Origin: Sialis fuliginosa
Lineage: Eukaryota; Arthropoda; Insecta; Megaloptera; Sialidae
Direction of reading: 5' to 3'
Assembly (NCBI GenBank): GCA_961205875.1
Contig: OY540813.1
Span: forward strand, 11,813,001 to 11,877,000
Length of the DNA stretch: 64,000 nucleotides
In this document: positions 24,491-37,254 of the stretch, piece after piece
Numbering within the stretch: position 1 is the first letter of the stretch
Layout of the letters: every line of letters begins with the position of its first letter
The notes under the pieces: model-generated
Told to the model about the DNA's origin: nothing
Seen by the model: the letters and a program-made list of their open reading frames with translations, nothing else
The model's database searches: none
Program-made: the position numbers and the translations under genes

Positions 24491-27400
24491 ATATGGTCAA
24501 ATTCTACTGATTGAGTTCTACATTTTGATAACCCACACGTCTTGGTATACAATTTTTTTTAGATTTACTTTAAAGCTCCCTGCAAAAGGATCAAATTCCG
24601 CTGGTTTGGTTAAACATTTTAACGTGTCACATGACTTGGTATAAAAAAATATATTTTATCTTGCTTCAGCTCCTTAGTGCCCCCCCCCCCCTGAAAAATT
24701 ATTTTTTCAACAAATCTGTACATCTTATACTAGAAGGTTACAAATTCAGTAAAAAAAATTAAGTTTCTATCTAATATAGTTTACGAGATATTATGCTTTG
24801 AGTGAAATGAACGGACGGACGGACGACAAAGTGAGATTAATAGGGTTTCTTCAGAACCCTAAAAATTAATTTTTTGTGTGTAATAACTCTAACATGTTGG
24901 TAGTTCGAAATGATAATTATTTTAATTATATTGTTTTTTGTTTTCGCGTGACGACTATATTTGTTCTACAGGCCGCAGTATTTTTTGCACTTTAAAAGGT
25001 TTGCAGAAACTAGAATATCTCAGTTTTTATCAAACTTTTTAACATGGGACTAAAAGCAAATTGTTAAAAAAAACAGGCTACAAAATTACTTCTAGAAATT
25101 TTCATCTAAATGTAATCCTAAAGGGTAAAATTTCAGCCTCAATTCTTAGCTATTTTTTCTAAACAATCCCGTTTTTATGGAGATGTTTTCGCTAGAAGGG
25201 AAAAAGTTACCAAGTCAAATTATTTTTTAAAAATAGGTGGATACTAATTGTGTTTACACACCAAAGTTCAACTTTGAGACTTGCCCCTCCTTTTCAAAAA
25301 ATTCTCGAAATTTGTAAATTCGAGAAAATGGCACTTTTCAAAGCTAAATAACTCTGGTTGGGGACCAGATAAAAATCTGAAATTTTAGCCCATAATAGTA
25401 GGAGCTACATGCTACATAATGGTATTATTTAAGACTTGATGAACTGATCATCTCAGAGGGTGGGTGGTTGCGAATTAACTCTAGCCCAGTGCGCCAGACT
25501 TGCAAAGGCCGGCTCTGATGTGAAGTTCAAGTTAATGAATTTAAATGTTATTGTTCTGTTATTTTAAATTAAATAAATTGATTTTGTATATTTAATTAAT
25601 TTAGCAAATTCAGCTAATAATGGTTCAACTTAAAATGATTAGTTTTTTTGTCTTTATTTATTTTTCACTTAATATTATTAATATTTTAAAATTACTTGGA
25701 AATTGTGAAAATTATTATTTTTAAACTATGAATAAAAAATAATTTATTTTAAATTACCCAATACATATAATTTTGATGACGTCACTGTTTCTTGGAATAT
25801 TTCCTTTTTTAGAGAAATTTGGAATTCCCTGAAATTTTATTTTATTGTTGTTTAGCTTATCTCAAATATTTTTAATTATAATTTAAAGTCAAAAAATAAT
25901 AGGTAAATTTAGCTCAACTAGACTTATTTAAAAAACGACTACAAATTCCTTTCTACCTCTATGGTTGCTCTATGGCGTCGCTACCATCCTAGAAATAATT
26001 TGTAACCTAACAAGAAAAGCTGTTTTGTGACTGATCGTGTTTAATCCTAAAAAAACGTATTATATCTTTCTAACATTTTTATTCAACGCATAGGTACGTT
26101 TATAGAATGGAATGTAAATCATGTGGAAAAAAACTCATACTTTAAGTTACTTTGCATGAAATAATGTTTTTTTTGGTGGTTGAAAAATTTTTGTTCGCAT
26201 ATTGTGATGGTGGACAATATTCTTCCCTGTTAAGTTTTTAGTTGTGATTTTTTTATATTTATAGCTGGTAAAGTGTTTATCTTTTATGCTATTCTAACAA
26301 GTGTTTCTGAATTAGTTATTTTTGACCTTTTTCTTTACTTTTACATTGAATTGTGTGACGTGCTATCATCTGAATTTTGGTAATGTTCGATATTATTTAA
26401 TTCTGCAAATAATTTACCGGCTGTGCAAAAATTAATATGTATATAAAATGAGTCCATTTTGATAAAAATATATTTAAAAACTAGATTTGTTTTTAAATTT
26501 CGGATTTATTTATAACTGTTAAATAATTTGAGACATCTTTCTCCTTGTGTTAGGTTATGTTGTTATCCTGTCATTTAAATGTCCTCGCTCCTTGACGGTA
26601 TCTTTGCATCCATAAATTTTGCTTTGGTTTATAAGAATCACGTGGATTTTGTATATTAAAATTAATATTGTCAATATTTATTTTATATAATACGGAAATT
26701 TTAGAAAATTTTTAATAAATGATAAATTGCTAAATTATTCAGCCAGTTTAGGTATTATCCTTGTTAGTAATTAGTTAGGTAGATAATAATATGTAGAAAA
26801 GTGAAAGATATTATTTACTATGCCCTTTTGTGATTTTCACCAAAACAAATGTAACTTCAACTTTCTAGTAATATTATTTCAAATATAACATTTTGTTTGT
26901 GAAATACTGTTTATATAATTATCTATTTAATTATAATAGTAGATCTATTGTTTTTTTATTGAATATCTTTTTAGACAGTATATACTACAATAGTTCTATT
27001 TATTTTACTTGTGTGCTTTTTCCAAAATAATTACTTTTTCTTTGTTTTGAAAGTGCAAAGAAATTTTTCATTAAAAATATTTTATTAAATTTGTTTTACA
27101 ATTATTTTATACAGTTAAATTTCTCCAAACTTACCAGCTATGTTTAATAATAAAGGACCACTTATGGAAGAGGTCGTATTGCAGAAAAATTATATTTAAA
27201 AAAAAATACACAAATAAAGAGTAGTGTAAAAGAAATAGTCACATTTATTAAACATATTATATGATATATAAAACAGATTTTCTTGCTAATTAATTGTTAT
27301 AAAGTTTAAGTTATATTTACCACAAATATGCTTGGTATTACAAAAAAATTGCTTGCAAGCAAACTCAAATTCAAATTTCTTAACAAAATGTCATCAGTGT

Positions 27401-27497
27401 CTGACAGCTGTGTTGTCTTTGGATTTTACAACATATTTCCGATATTTCCTATATATCTTGTGCATAAACATTATTCGGTACTGTATAAAAAGATTTT

Positions 27498-27702
27498 GGT
27501 TAAACTGAAGTATATTCCGGTATAACGTCACAAATTTCAAAAATCACGTGTTGATGTGTTAGAATAGAGTTAATGTGTTGTATCTTTTTTAAACTAAACT
27601 AACCCTTCGCCCCAATAGATTGTTCTAACCAAGGACAGTTAACATATATATATTATTAGAGCATATTCTGAATGTCATACCGGCATATTCTTCAGTTTAG
27701 CC
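27498..27702. mobile_element. MITE family A, copy 3 (internally deleted)
   Basis: A 205-bp copy in opposite orientation to copy 1. It starts ggttaaactgaagtatattc and ends catattcttcagtttagcc, with the internal tctaaccaaggacagttaac block inverted relative to copy 1. It ends 106 bp before the first recognised exon of the ePHD gene. Confidence 0.75.
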
Positions 27703-27808
27703 AAGATTTTGTTTAGATTTTTCTTTCAAGCAATTTATTTATAATATCAGACATTAGAATAAATACCACATATGTTTTTGGAGAATTCAATTCATTTGAT
27801 TATTTAAG

Positions 27809-30800
27809 GTGTGGATTTGCCACCAGTAAACAATACTCCGCATGTGGGAGTTTACGATCATGGCCTAGCAGACAGCGCGGCTGCTTATAGGCAGCATAGT
27901 GAGTGGAGTGTTCCGTTATCTGCCGGTCCAGCAATGCCACAGTCTCCACAGGGTAGGGCTGTGCCCCCTGGGGCATCACAGCCACATCCACGGTCTGCAC
28001 CTCAGTCCGTTCCACCCGGTTCTTGGAATCATTTACAAGTAAGATTCATCTTGTTTAAATTATATAATTATACTTATTTGTATCATATTTGTTAAGTAAT
28101 AGTGTGGTATACAGGCTGTTTTTATTATTGATAATTTTACCATATTATTATTTACTGTTCAATACTACCCCCATACTTTAATAGACTTATAATGTTATAA
28201 TACATAATAAAATTTATTGCTGAATTAAAGTTTGTATGTTGTGTTTTGAAATTTGTTTATTTTTAATTTTGTAACTTTTGTGTATTTTTTCAATAATAGG
28301 TTCCGAGTTTTTATGCTGGTAGACAACCTCAGCATGCTCACATGTCATCGGAGCACCCTTTGTTAGCACCTAGACCTCCGACTTGGCATACGCCCAGTAC
28401 CGAGCCCGCCACACCATTATTTAGCTTACAACAGATGCTCGGTGCTGAGCACAGTGCTGCGTTAGCATACGGAAGGCCTCCGATGGTAGATCTGTCACTG
28501 CCGCCACGTAGCACGCACTCACCGAGGAATGGGAGCGGTGCGGGGAATCAGAACGGGGAGTCGAGTTCTCCAATCAGTCTTTCTGTCAGAGATGCTAAAC
28601 AAATTAATAGTCTCGCAGAGAGACGACAGAATTTGCAAGAATTGGCGCCTCCAAAAAGACTCAAATGGGTTGACTCGATTCTTGATAGGTAAGTGTATTT
28701 TTTATTGTTAATGAATTTGAATTTTATTTGATCAGTTGATACTGTTTATTTTTATTTGTACAGAGTGAATACTGGCCCTGATTCTGTTATTGTAATGGCA
28801 TCGCACAGCTCTCACGATGAAAGTAGCAATGGTAGCCAACCTGGAATCATAATATCTACCGTATCTCCTGTAAATAGAGAAGAAGATGTTATATCTCCAG
28901 TGAGCAATGAAGATTCTCACGACAGTAATAAATCTAGACGTAAAAGAAAACCTGCCAAAACTATAAGAATGTCATCGAAAAATGATAATACTAAAATGTC
29001 AGACGATGAGCAATCACATTTACCTGAAAGTCAAGAGAATAGTTTACTGAATTTGACGAAAAATGAAACTACCACCACCGTAATTTTGGATGTTGCTTCC
29101 AAAGATGTTGTGGATGCTCCGCCAACTCTAGTAATTCCTAAACCTCCTGTTCAAGAATTAAATACTACTGTAGTGGTGGATGCTCAAAATAAAACAGATG
29201 TTGAACAGGTATTATATTTATTATTCATTAAAATGAATTCAGTTTGTCTTTGGGGAGTTTGAAAATTTTCTAGATATCTATGAAAGTAATGATATGTTAT
29301 TATGATTGTAATTGACAGAAAAATAGTACAATTATAATTTAACATATAGATATTGATTTTGACTGATTTAAATGCAATTATTGGGTTAATATCTAAATTT
29401 TTAATTTACTATTACCAAGTGTATAGACATTTTAAATAACTAGAAGAAATATATTACTTATTGTTAAAATTACTATTTGTTTCATTCTATTATAATACAA
29501 GTTTGAACTAGCAATTGTAAACAGACTCTTATTTATAGTTACAGATTCCAGATCATACACCAGTTATTGTTAAAAGACGATCGAGCAGTGAGGATTTAAA
29601 ACAGGCAGCAATTTTAACACCACCAAAGAAAACAAGACGGAAAACATGCTCTGAGTCAGAAACTATTGATAATATTGCAGCCATGATTGCTTCAACTAGA
29701 GAAAATGATCCGTTGGTAGCAAGCACTCCAGAACCAAATGTTTCTGTCCCGTTGTTAGATGAAAGTACCACTAAAGTTAATTTGGTGAATGTGTTGAGTA
29801 GTCCTACTACAGACAGACCGACAGAATCTGAAAGTAAACCTCAGGAAAATGAACCCGTCTCAAATGTTATAGTGAAAAATTATTCTAAAACTCCTATACC
29901 TCAATCAGATAGTGGTTCTAATACAACAGAAAATATTACTAAAAATGTACTTATTGAAACAGTTAAGGTAAAAACAGTATCAGAAATAAATAATACTCTT
30001 ATTGAAAAGAAACCCGAAGAGACGACAAATTTTGTCGAAGTTGAAAACCAACTTGAAAAAATGTTTGCTGGTCTTGAAGAGATGGAGGCAAAAAAACAAG
30101 AAGACGAAGAAAACCGTGAGGTCTCTGAAACAGGATTAAACACAGAAAAAGTTACATCAACGTCATCGGAAACAGTAGAAGAACAAAAAACCAGGAAGAA
30201 ACCGACTCGACAAAAGAAAAAACCCGAATCTCGTAGACCTAGTGATTCTAATTCAAATGAAAGCACTCCAAAAAAAACTAAAGGAAAGAAATACATCGAA
30301 GACTCCAAAGTTAATAAATCCTTAATAAAAACTAACTGTACGAAAAAAGGTAACAAGGCACAACAAAAATCTAATTTTAAACCAGATGTCCAAAAAGACA
30401 TTTACGCTTATGATTCAGGAAGTAATGCAAGTTCAAATCGGTCTAGAGGCCCATATATTCAGATTAAAGGTCCGCGTGATTCTCCGATTTCTGTTAATAT
30501 AGTCAATACTCCCAGTGTCGACGAAGATTCCGAAAAGAACGTGAAACCAAAAGGAAAGAAGACATACCATGATGACAATGAGTATAGACACAAAGTGCGT
30601 TCAAAAGGGTTACACAGCAGTACATTAAGTATGAAATATGATGCTCACACAACAGACACTAGCTGGATTTGTGTATTTTGTAAACGTGGTCCTCACACGA
30701 CAGCCATTAACAGAATTCAAGCTGGTCCATCAACATTGTCGCAAGCTTCTATTGTCGGTTATAGTTCTGGTGATTTATTTGGTCCTTATATAATATCGAC

Positions 30801-31281
30801 TGACTGCCCGGAGTACCACAGCAGCTTAGAGGCTCTTAATGAAGTTAAGATTAAGAAAACCAAACTAGAAGTTTCCACAAACAATGTGTCTGCAAAATTC
30901 ATGAGTAAAAAAGCAAAGAAACGCCATTTACAGATGAATGTTGAAGTCGATCCTTTACAAGAATCATCAGAACCGAACGTATTGTCTTTAGAGGGGATGC
31001 TGGAAGCGGGATGTAACAAGTATGAAATCTGGGCACACGAGGATTGCATAGTGTGGGGTTCTGGCGTGTACTTGGCGGGCGCGCGTATAGTGGGGCTAGA
31101 GGGTGCAGTATGGGGCTCGTGCAGCGTACGATGTGATATATGTGGTCTGAGAGGTGCCTCGGTAGCCTGCCTTGCCAGAGGATGTGGGCAAATGGCGCAC
31201 GTCGTGTGTGCCAACGGTTCGTGTTGGAATCTTGATGAACAATCGTACAAAGCACATTGTCAGAGACATAAAGTTGTGTGA
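27809..31281 (+). CDS. RAI1/TCF20-like nuclear protein with C-terminal extended PHD finger (5' end missing)
   Basis: Four coding exons, 27809-28038, 28300-28688, 28764-29208 and 29545-31281, join in phase to 932 visible residues. The first needs one more upstream base in its codon, so at least one earlier exon exists that I did not find. Most of the protein is low-complexity: Pro/Ser/His-rich at first, then Ser/Thr/Glu-rich with basic clusters (SRRKRKPAKTIR, RKKPTRQKKKPESRRP) that look like nuclear localisation signals. The end (about 728-932) is an extended PHD module: CVFCKRGPH, GDLFGPY (763-769), WAHEDCIVW (850-858), CDIC (884-887), CLARGC, HVVC and HCQRH (925-929). GDLFGPY, the HEDCIVW...GVYLAGARIVGLEGA stretch and the C-terminal position match RAI1/TCF20-type ePHD domains, which bind nucleosomes. 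A basic insert splits the ePHD between GPY and WAHEDC. An AATAAA lies at 31361-31366. An in-frame alternative acceptor for the last exon is at 29538. Confidence 0.85.
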
Positions 31282-32140
31282 CGTAAATGTATGTAATGAA
31301 TTTCTTAAGAGATGTAAATTTTCTTTTTTTGCGATTTTTTAAAAGACGGTTGTGTGCGCGAATAAAATGGATGTTTTTTTCCATTTAGCGTTTGTACTGT
31401 TTTTATCCTGGAAATTAAATGTATAAAGTATTTTGAATGACAGTGATCAAAGTTACTAAAATAAGATACCTGCTTTGATTTGTAAAATATATTACAGGAC
31501 GGAATAATTGATTATATTATTGTTCTTTTATACCACTATTAATTTAATTAGAAATACATTTTGTTAAATAGTATCAACATGTCTTTTTGATGAATAATTT
31601 ACGGCATTTATAATTTAAATATTATGTTCAACCTTAACTTGTATATAAATTCGCGTTAAAAATCTTAAATTTTGTAATCCTTTGCATTCCATTGGCGCTG
31701 CTACAGCGACATATCGCTGATATTAAAAATTTCTCAGAATGCATAAGGTTAAACATGGAAATTAAACAAATAGAATGTGGAAATTGTGGGTTTTCTTTCA
31801 GTAACTTTGACTGAATTTTTCTTCTCATTATTTTATTTTAACATCACAATGTATTCTTTTTGGGTCGTATTTTAGTTTATTTATAGAATGTGATAATTCT
31901 ATTATTTACATATTATTTCTTTTTATTTTGATGATTAATTATATGTATACCTTATTTATTTTATTCTAATTAATTATCGAGCCTTTAATTTTTAACACTG
32001 GACTTCATCGACTTATGCAATTTTTGTACCTGAAAGCATTCTAAAAATGTATAAAATAATCTTAATTTATTATATACGATTTTAACATTCTTAAATTTAC
32101 AAGTACACAAACATACTTTTTGATATATGATTGTATAGAG

Positions 32141-32425
32141 TAGAGCTGGGCACGGGCCGCGAATTTTTCGGGTCACGACCGTGATTCAACGTTTTGTTTG
32201 CTATTACTTGTACTAGAAATGCAGTTTAGAAGAAATAATATGAATATAAAATATACACATAATATATTGCACATAACAACATTAATTTTCATCATCTCAA
32301 AATTTAATTTACAACAATACATTAAAAATACGTTTTTTGTAACCGTGAGTGAGCGGGCGTGACTAAAAATTATTCTCGTGAGCGTGCGTGATCGTGAGTA
32401 AAAATTACTCACGTGCCCAGCTCTA
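32141..32425. mobile_element. hAT-type MITE (TAGAGCTGGGCAC ends)
   Basis: A 285-bp element with 13-bp perfect terminal inverted repeats (tagagctgggcac / gtgcccagctcta). It is flanked by gtatagag (32133-32140) and gtatagaa (32426-32433), an 8-bp target duplication with one mismatch. The interior has repeated cgtgag / ctcacg words. A second, inverted and right-truncated copy lies at 39076-39397. Confidence 0.88.
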
Positions 32426-34402
32426 GTATAGAACAGTTTTAATCAAGTGTCTTTAATAAATTTAACTAAATTTTACATACTTTGAAATTAACAATCATCA
32501 TAAACAATACAATTTGTGTTATAAATTTGCCTGTATGAAGTTAAAAAATAAAATAGAATTAAATATTTTAGTCTTGAATGGTATCAAAATTAGAAAAACT
32601 GTTTTATATGTTGAAATAAATTTACCATTAAAGAGTTAACTAATGAATGCATTCAATTTTGTACTTGTAATGATGCATGAATACGTGTTAATGTCTTAAT
32701 ATTTTCATAATTTTTCATATATTTCATATTCTAAGATATAGTGCAAATAGATGTTAAAATTCAGGGTGTACTAAATAGATATATAAAATGTTTGTTTTTA
32801 ATTATAAAAATTCGCAAGTTTGAATGGAGTCTTATAGAATAAATCTGACCCAATACAGTACTGTATTTATTTATATTTGTAAGTTATTTATGGTTAGTAT
32901 ATTGGTTTAATGAGGTCTGACAGATAAAAATTAATTATTAAAAAATATATATTTGTCAGATTATTGTTACCCAGTAAACTAAATTAACCAAAAATAACTT
33001 TATAATGGCTTTTGTAGAATTTTGAGGGTAAATTATTTGATATAGCATGTGAATATTTTATAATAAAAAAAATCATTTTTAGTGAAATATTGACATGTAA
33101 ATAAATTAAATTAGGCACAATGATATTGGATTTTATAATTTTCATTGTTTATGTAAGTTCATTTTGAGAACGTTTTGAATTTTTTTTTTTTGCCCTAGCC
33201 AGATAATGAAATAATATTTAAAAACGTGAAATGTTTTTAAATAATTTTTTATCAAGGAAAAAAATATACACATTTTTTTTAATCGAAATGCTTGCTGGGC
33301 AGGCTGAAATAAATTATGCTGGTGAGTTCATAGAACAAGTCATTTTTTATAAATGATATTGATCGATATATATGATACATTCTTAAAAATAAGTTTGTAA
33401 ATATTGGTTTATAATTGATATAAATTCTTTTTGAATAGTGCATTATATTATCTTGTTTTTCAAAAAATAATTATAATGAAATACTATTAAATAATATATA
33501 TCAACTTTTTTATGTGTCTTCACATTAAAAGCTCTGGTAGTAATAATTGTTATGTATTTGCAATAATAAATTCAAATAAGCAACTAAATTTAATTTTTAG
33601 ATTTTATTTTAATCGATTTAAAATGTGATCAGACTATTTATTTAATGATATTACTTTAAAAATAATTATGATGTACGAAATTTAGGATACTTTTTAATTT
33701 AATTATTTTTAATTAAATTTTGTTCATTAGATTTAAATTTTTCTTATTAAGCAGTTAAGCATTACATATTTGCATAAATATCATTAATTTTCAAATTAAA
33801 ATTAGAAAAGGATGTATAAATGTATCTAATATATCGAAAAATAGTTTATTAAAATTATTTGAACAAACTTTGGTTTAAATGCTATTTTATGTAAAATTTA
33901 TGAATGTAAAATTAAACACATTGTAAAATAAATGATTTTATTGAAATATTAGTTAGGTAGTCAAGTGTAAATTTTCCAACAAAAAATTCACAAAAGTTGA
34001 TTTCACTGTATTAATTTTTTGTGGACATTGTCATTAAGATTGATTAATAATGAAATATACGTTTTTCTTTAATTTGTCATTAAACTTATATAAAAATGTT
34101 TAATTTGTATAAAAAATCAATAGACTTATTTAATACCTTTTAAACTAGGTAGTTTTGCATGTTATAAGTACCTATTTGTTTATTACTGGCTAAGTTGGAA
34201 TGAAATAGCTGAAAATGTGTTAGCAGTCAAAAACTGAACAAAATAATTGAAATTTATTATACAATTATTTATTTAAACTTCATAGGTTTAATTGATTTAA
34301 GGAAAAATAAGAAAGTTAAATAGGACCAAGGTTAGTAAATACACAGGTGTCTCGTAACTTTTGACCGATTCTCCTTTTCGCCCAGAGTTACGAGACTATT
34401 GA

Positions 34403-34720
34403 CCGGTATTATAAAGAATTTGCTCCAGAGTAAAAGCTAATTAGATTTTGGCTAACTCTATCTGCTAGGTATTAAATATAAATGACAACCCACTCACAGA
34501 TGTAGCGAATGAAATTGTAGATATGATAACCTTGACGCATGCGCGATAAGTATAATCAGTGACTTAAAATAAGTGATGCCAAGTGTACCTCATAAAATGC
34601 ATAGAATTTACATTATTATACATTTATTACCATTGCTCTAGAATCCCGAGCAAATTCATAAAGATTTGATACCTTGCAGATAGTGTTAGCCAACAGCTAA
34701 TTAGCTTCTGATTATATATG
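34403..34720. mobile_element. MITE family B, copy 1
   Basis: It begins ccggtattataaagaatttg and shares the ctatctgctaggtattaaat, aatgcatag(a/c)atttacat and acattattatacattt blocks with copy 2. The right terminal repeat is eroded. It is about 320 bp and noncoding. Confidence 0.7.
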
Positions 34721-34745
34721 ACATAGAGAAAGTAAGCCATAGCAC

Positions 34746-34882
34746 CAGGCGCGGATCTAGGTTTACAATTTGGGGGAGGGGGGTCATGGACTGTGACATG
34801 GACAAAAAAGTTATTTTAGTGTATTTAATAAGCATTTTTCTATTTAATTTGCTTAATTTTCTGAGATTTGGATCCGCGCTTG
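34746..34882. mobile_element. Short hAT-type MITE with perfect 8-bp target duplication
   Basis: A 137-bp element with ends caggcgcggatcta and ttggatccgcgcttg. It is flanked on both sides by catagcac (34738-34745 and 34883-34890), a perfect 8-bp duplication. It lies 26 bp from the end of family B copy 1. Confidence 0.85.
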
Positions 34883-35049
34883 CATAGCACTTTATGTAAG
34901 TAGGCGTCAATCGTAAATAATAAGAGAAAGAAAATATTGAGTACCTACGTGACGTGGACTGTCGTTTTTGGAGTAACTTGATTCTGTTGTCCACAATTTT
35001 TTCTTTCTCTTTCTACTGTGAGTTATAGCTTTCAGCTGGCTCCTATGTC

Positions 35050-35172
35050 ATTGTTGGGCACATCAGATGACGTGGTTTCCCCCTCCACATTTATTATGAT
35101 TGGGCATACCAGATGATGTGATTTCTCTTTCGCGTCGAGTTACGAGGCTATCTTATACTTTACATACCTTGA
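35050..35172. repeat. Dispersed repeat D, copy 2
   Basis: Partner of 23140-23245. It contains two partial units in tandem (gggcacatcagatgacgtgg and gggcataccagatgatgtga), followed by tcgcgtcgagttacgaggct and tactttacatacctt. Confidence 0.5.
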
Positions 35173-35760
35173 ATTAGGACTTTTAGGTTTCTTAATGATT
35201 TAACAATGGAGACACTATCGACTTTTAGCAATAAGAAGAACATTCCTATCTGAGCATCGAGTAATATGTATTAAAATTATAAATAATGTAGCTGCCGAGA
35301 AAAATGTATAATTCATTGTGAAATGAAATCTTTGTACATTGATAAAGCTAGTGTATCAAGTATTAATGTTTTATTTGTATTTTAAGCACGTGCAGCCAAA
35401 ATTGACAAGGTAAATAATGTATAGAATGAAGAATATATGGTAATTATTATATAATAGTTTTTAAGAAGCTAGAATCACGTTTATAATTATTAATACAACT
35501 CATTCTGCAGTACTAAATGTTTGTTAGAAACAAATGTATCTGTATAATTAGATGAATAAAATTAATGTAATCATTTTTATAAAAATATATTATTTTTATT
35601 CCATACATTAACAATTTTTTTAAGGTTTATCATACGGAGAAAACTTGGACTTAAAAGGAAAAATTACAAATCCCTAATAAAAATTTACAATTCGTATTGC
35701 AATAATTTAGACTTATTATAAAAATTATATTTTATTTAGAAATACAATAACGACAATGAT

Positions 35761-36043
35761 GCCCGGTATTATAAAGAATTTGCTTGCGTGCAAATGCAAA
35801 TTAGCTTTCAGCTAATGCTATCTGCTAGGTATTAAATATAAATAACACACTCACAGATGTAGCGAATTAAATCGTACATATCATATACCTCATAAAATGC
35901 ATAGCATTTACATTATTATACATTTGTTACCACTGATTTAAAATATCGAGTAATTTCATAACAATTTGTTGACACCTAGAAGATAGCGTTAGCTGGAAGC
36001 TAATTTGCATTTGCACTCAAGCAAATTCTTTATAATACCGGGC
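35761..36043. mobile_element. MITE family B, copy 2 (best preserved)
   Basis: A 283-bp element with about 68-bp terminal inverted repeats. The left end runs gcccggtattataaagaatt, then tgcttgcgtgcaaatgcaaa; the right end is its near-perfect inverse ending tctttataataccgggc. With such long arms the transcript or single strand would fold into a strong hairpin. There is no coding capacity, and the superfamily is not assigned. Confidence 0.85.
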
Positions 36044-36483
36044 ATTAATGAGAAATTTCATTTTTTTTATCAACAATGGAATGAAAGAAGATACTTAAGT
36101 TTTCAAGAACTATATATACCTACTTTTCTTGGAATTTTATACTAGATATTCAGCAGAGATTTGTAACAAATGAAAAACGTTCAAGGCTAGTCTAACTTTT
36201 TAACCTTGGCGTTGATTATATGTAGGCAAATTCGATCGGCAAACTTTGTTATTATTTTGCTCAAATTATTGTTTAATCACAATTGGTAATATAAAATTGC
36301 TTCTTCTTAAAAAATTGTCAAAATACTTTTATTTTTTTAGAATGCATTTATACCAATTCTATCAAATAATATAAACATACTATTTATACTGTTTAATATA
36401 TGATTATATCTTCTTGGTTTTTTGATAATATTCCCTTTAAATGCACAAAATGGTTAACTTTTCAACGGCCGATCAATTTTAGA

Positions 36484-37254
36484 GCCAAACTGAGCCAAAT
36501 CATGTACATAGTTATTCAGAATAGAGTTGATGTTCTATATAATATAATATACACGTTAAATGTCCTTGGTAACGGCAATCTATTAGGGCCTTTAGGGCGA
36601 AAAGGGGTGAATATAAGGTACCTGCAGCAAATAAGGCCCATGTAAAAAGAACACACATTTACAAATTTACAATAGTTGGATCGGTCTGGGTTTTTATGTA
36701 CATATAGAAGATACTTATACAAAGCTAACTTTTCGGAACCTCTGAGTTTGTTGCGAGAGATGGTGACGAATACTCAATTTTTTAAAAACAACTAAGAAAT
36801 AATTTTAATTTTTGTTAAATTTTTTTATGTATTTTCTGTTTTTTATTTGTTCATGGTTCGATCCTTTTTTTTAGTACCTTAGGGATAATAAGGCCCACCA
36901 AATTTAAGATTGAGCTTTTTATTATTTATTACAATTTATGATCACATATCACATATTTTGTTCTAGATTACTATGTCTTTTTTATTTACTAATAGTTCTA
37001 TAAAAAAAAATCATCTACAACGAAGAAATAACGTGGTCTGGCGAGAGTTTAGCAGCTACTATGGATGCAGCATCATGCATCGGCACATTATTTTTTTTTT
37101 CAATCACCGCAGGAACTGTTTTTAAATAATTTTGTCAAATAAAAATTCCTACATGTTACAATAGATTCAGGATGTTGTACTCTATTATACACATCAATAG
37201 ATACGTGATTTTTGAAATTTGTGACATGATGACCGCATATTCATTAGTTTAACC
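36484..37254. mobile_element. MITE family A, copy 4 (long or interrupted)
   Basis: The left part carries gttattcagaatagagttga and the gtccttgg block; the right part carries gtgacatgatgaccgcatat and ends tagtttaacc. About 500 bp of other sequence lies between, so this is either a copy disrupted by an insertion or a longer relative of the family. Confidence 0.55.

Larger units (their letters stand above)
21600..27808. other. Repeat-dense region between RTEL1 and the ePHD-protein gene
   Basis: Noncoding. It holds pieces of repeat family E (21955-22330, 24100-24490), a 100-bp inverted pair (22968-23066 / 24378-24488), poly-C runs (about 23106-23119, 24679-24691), a GACGGACGGAC...GGGTTTC...GAACCCTAAAA arthropod-type repeat tail (about 24810-24865), family A copy 3 and AT-rich sequence. 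The unidentified 5' exon(s) and promoter of the ePHD gene probably lie in its right half. The least repetitive, CpG-containing sequence is around 25960-26300. Confidence 0.6.

Noticed and set aside
23627-25518. Possible 1.9-kb hAT element with gagccggtcc / ggccggctc ends
   Set aside because: The terminal match is only about 12 bp, the flanking 8-mers do not match, and the interior contains other repeats, so the pairing may be chance.
27139-27180. ATG TTT AAT AAT AAA GGA frame as the missing first exon of the ePHD gene
   Set aside because: The following gtcgta is a poor donor and its phase (0) does not fit the exon starting at 27809, which needs one base from upstream.
29553-31384. Several minus-strand open frames, up to 166 codons, under the ePHD gene
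   Set aside because: They are complementary shadows of a long, low-complexity coding exon whose plus-strand frame carries clear zinc-finger motifs and splice sites.
36853-36866. ggttcgatcc word as a tRNA T-loop
   Set aside because: There is no anticodon arm or acceptor stem around it; it appears within AT-rich repeat sequence.
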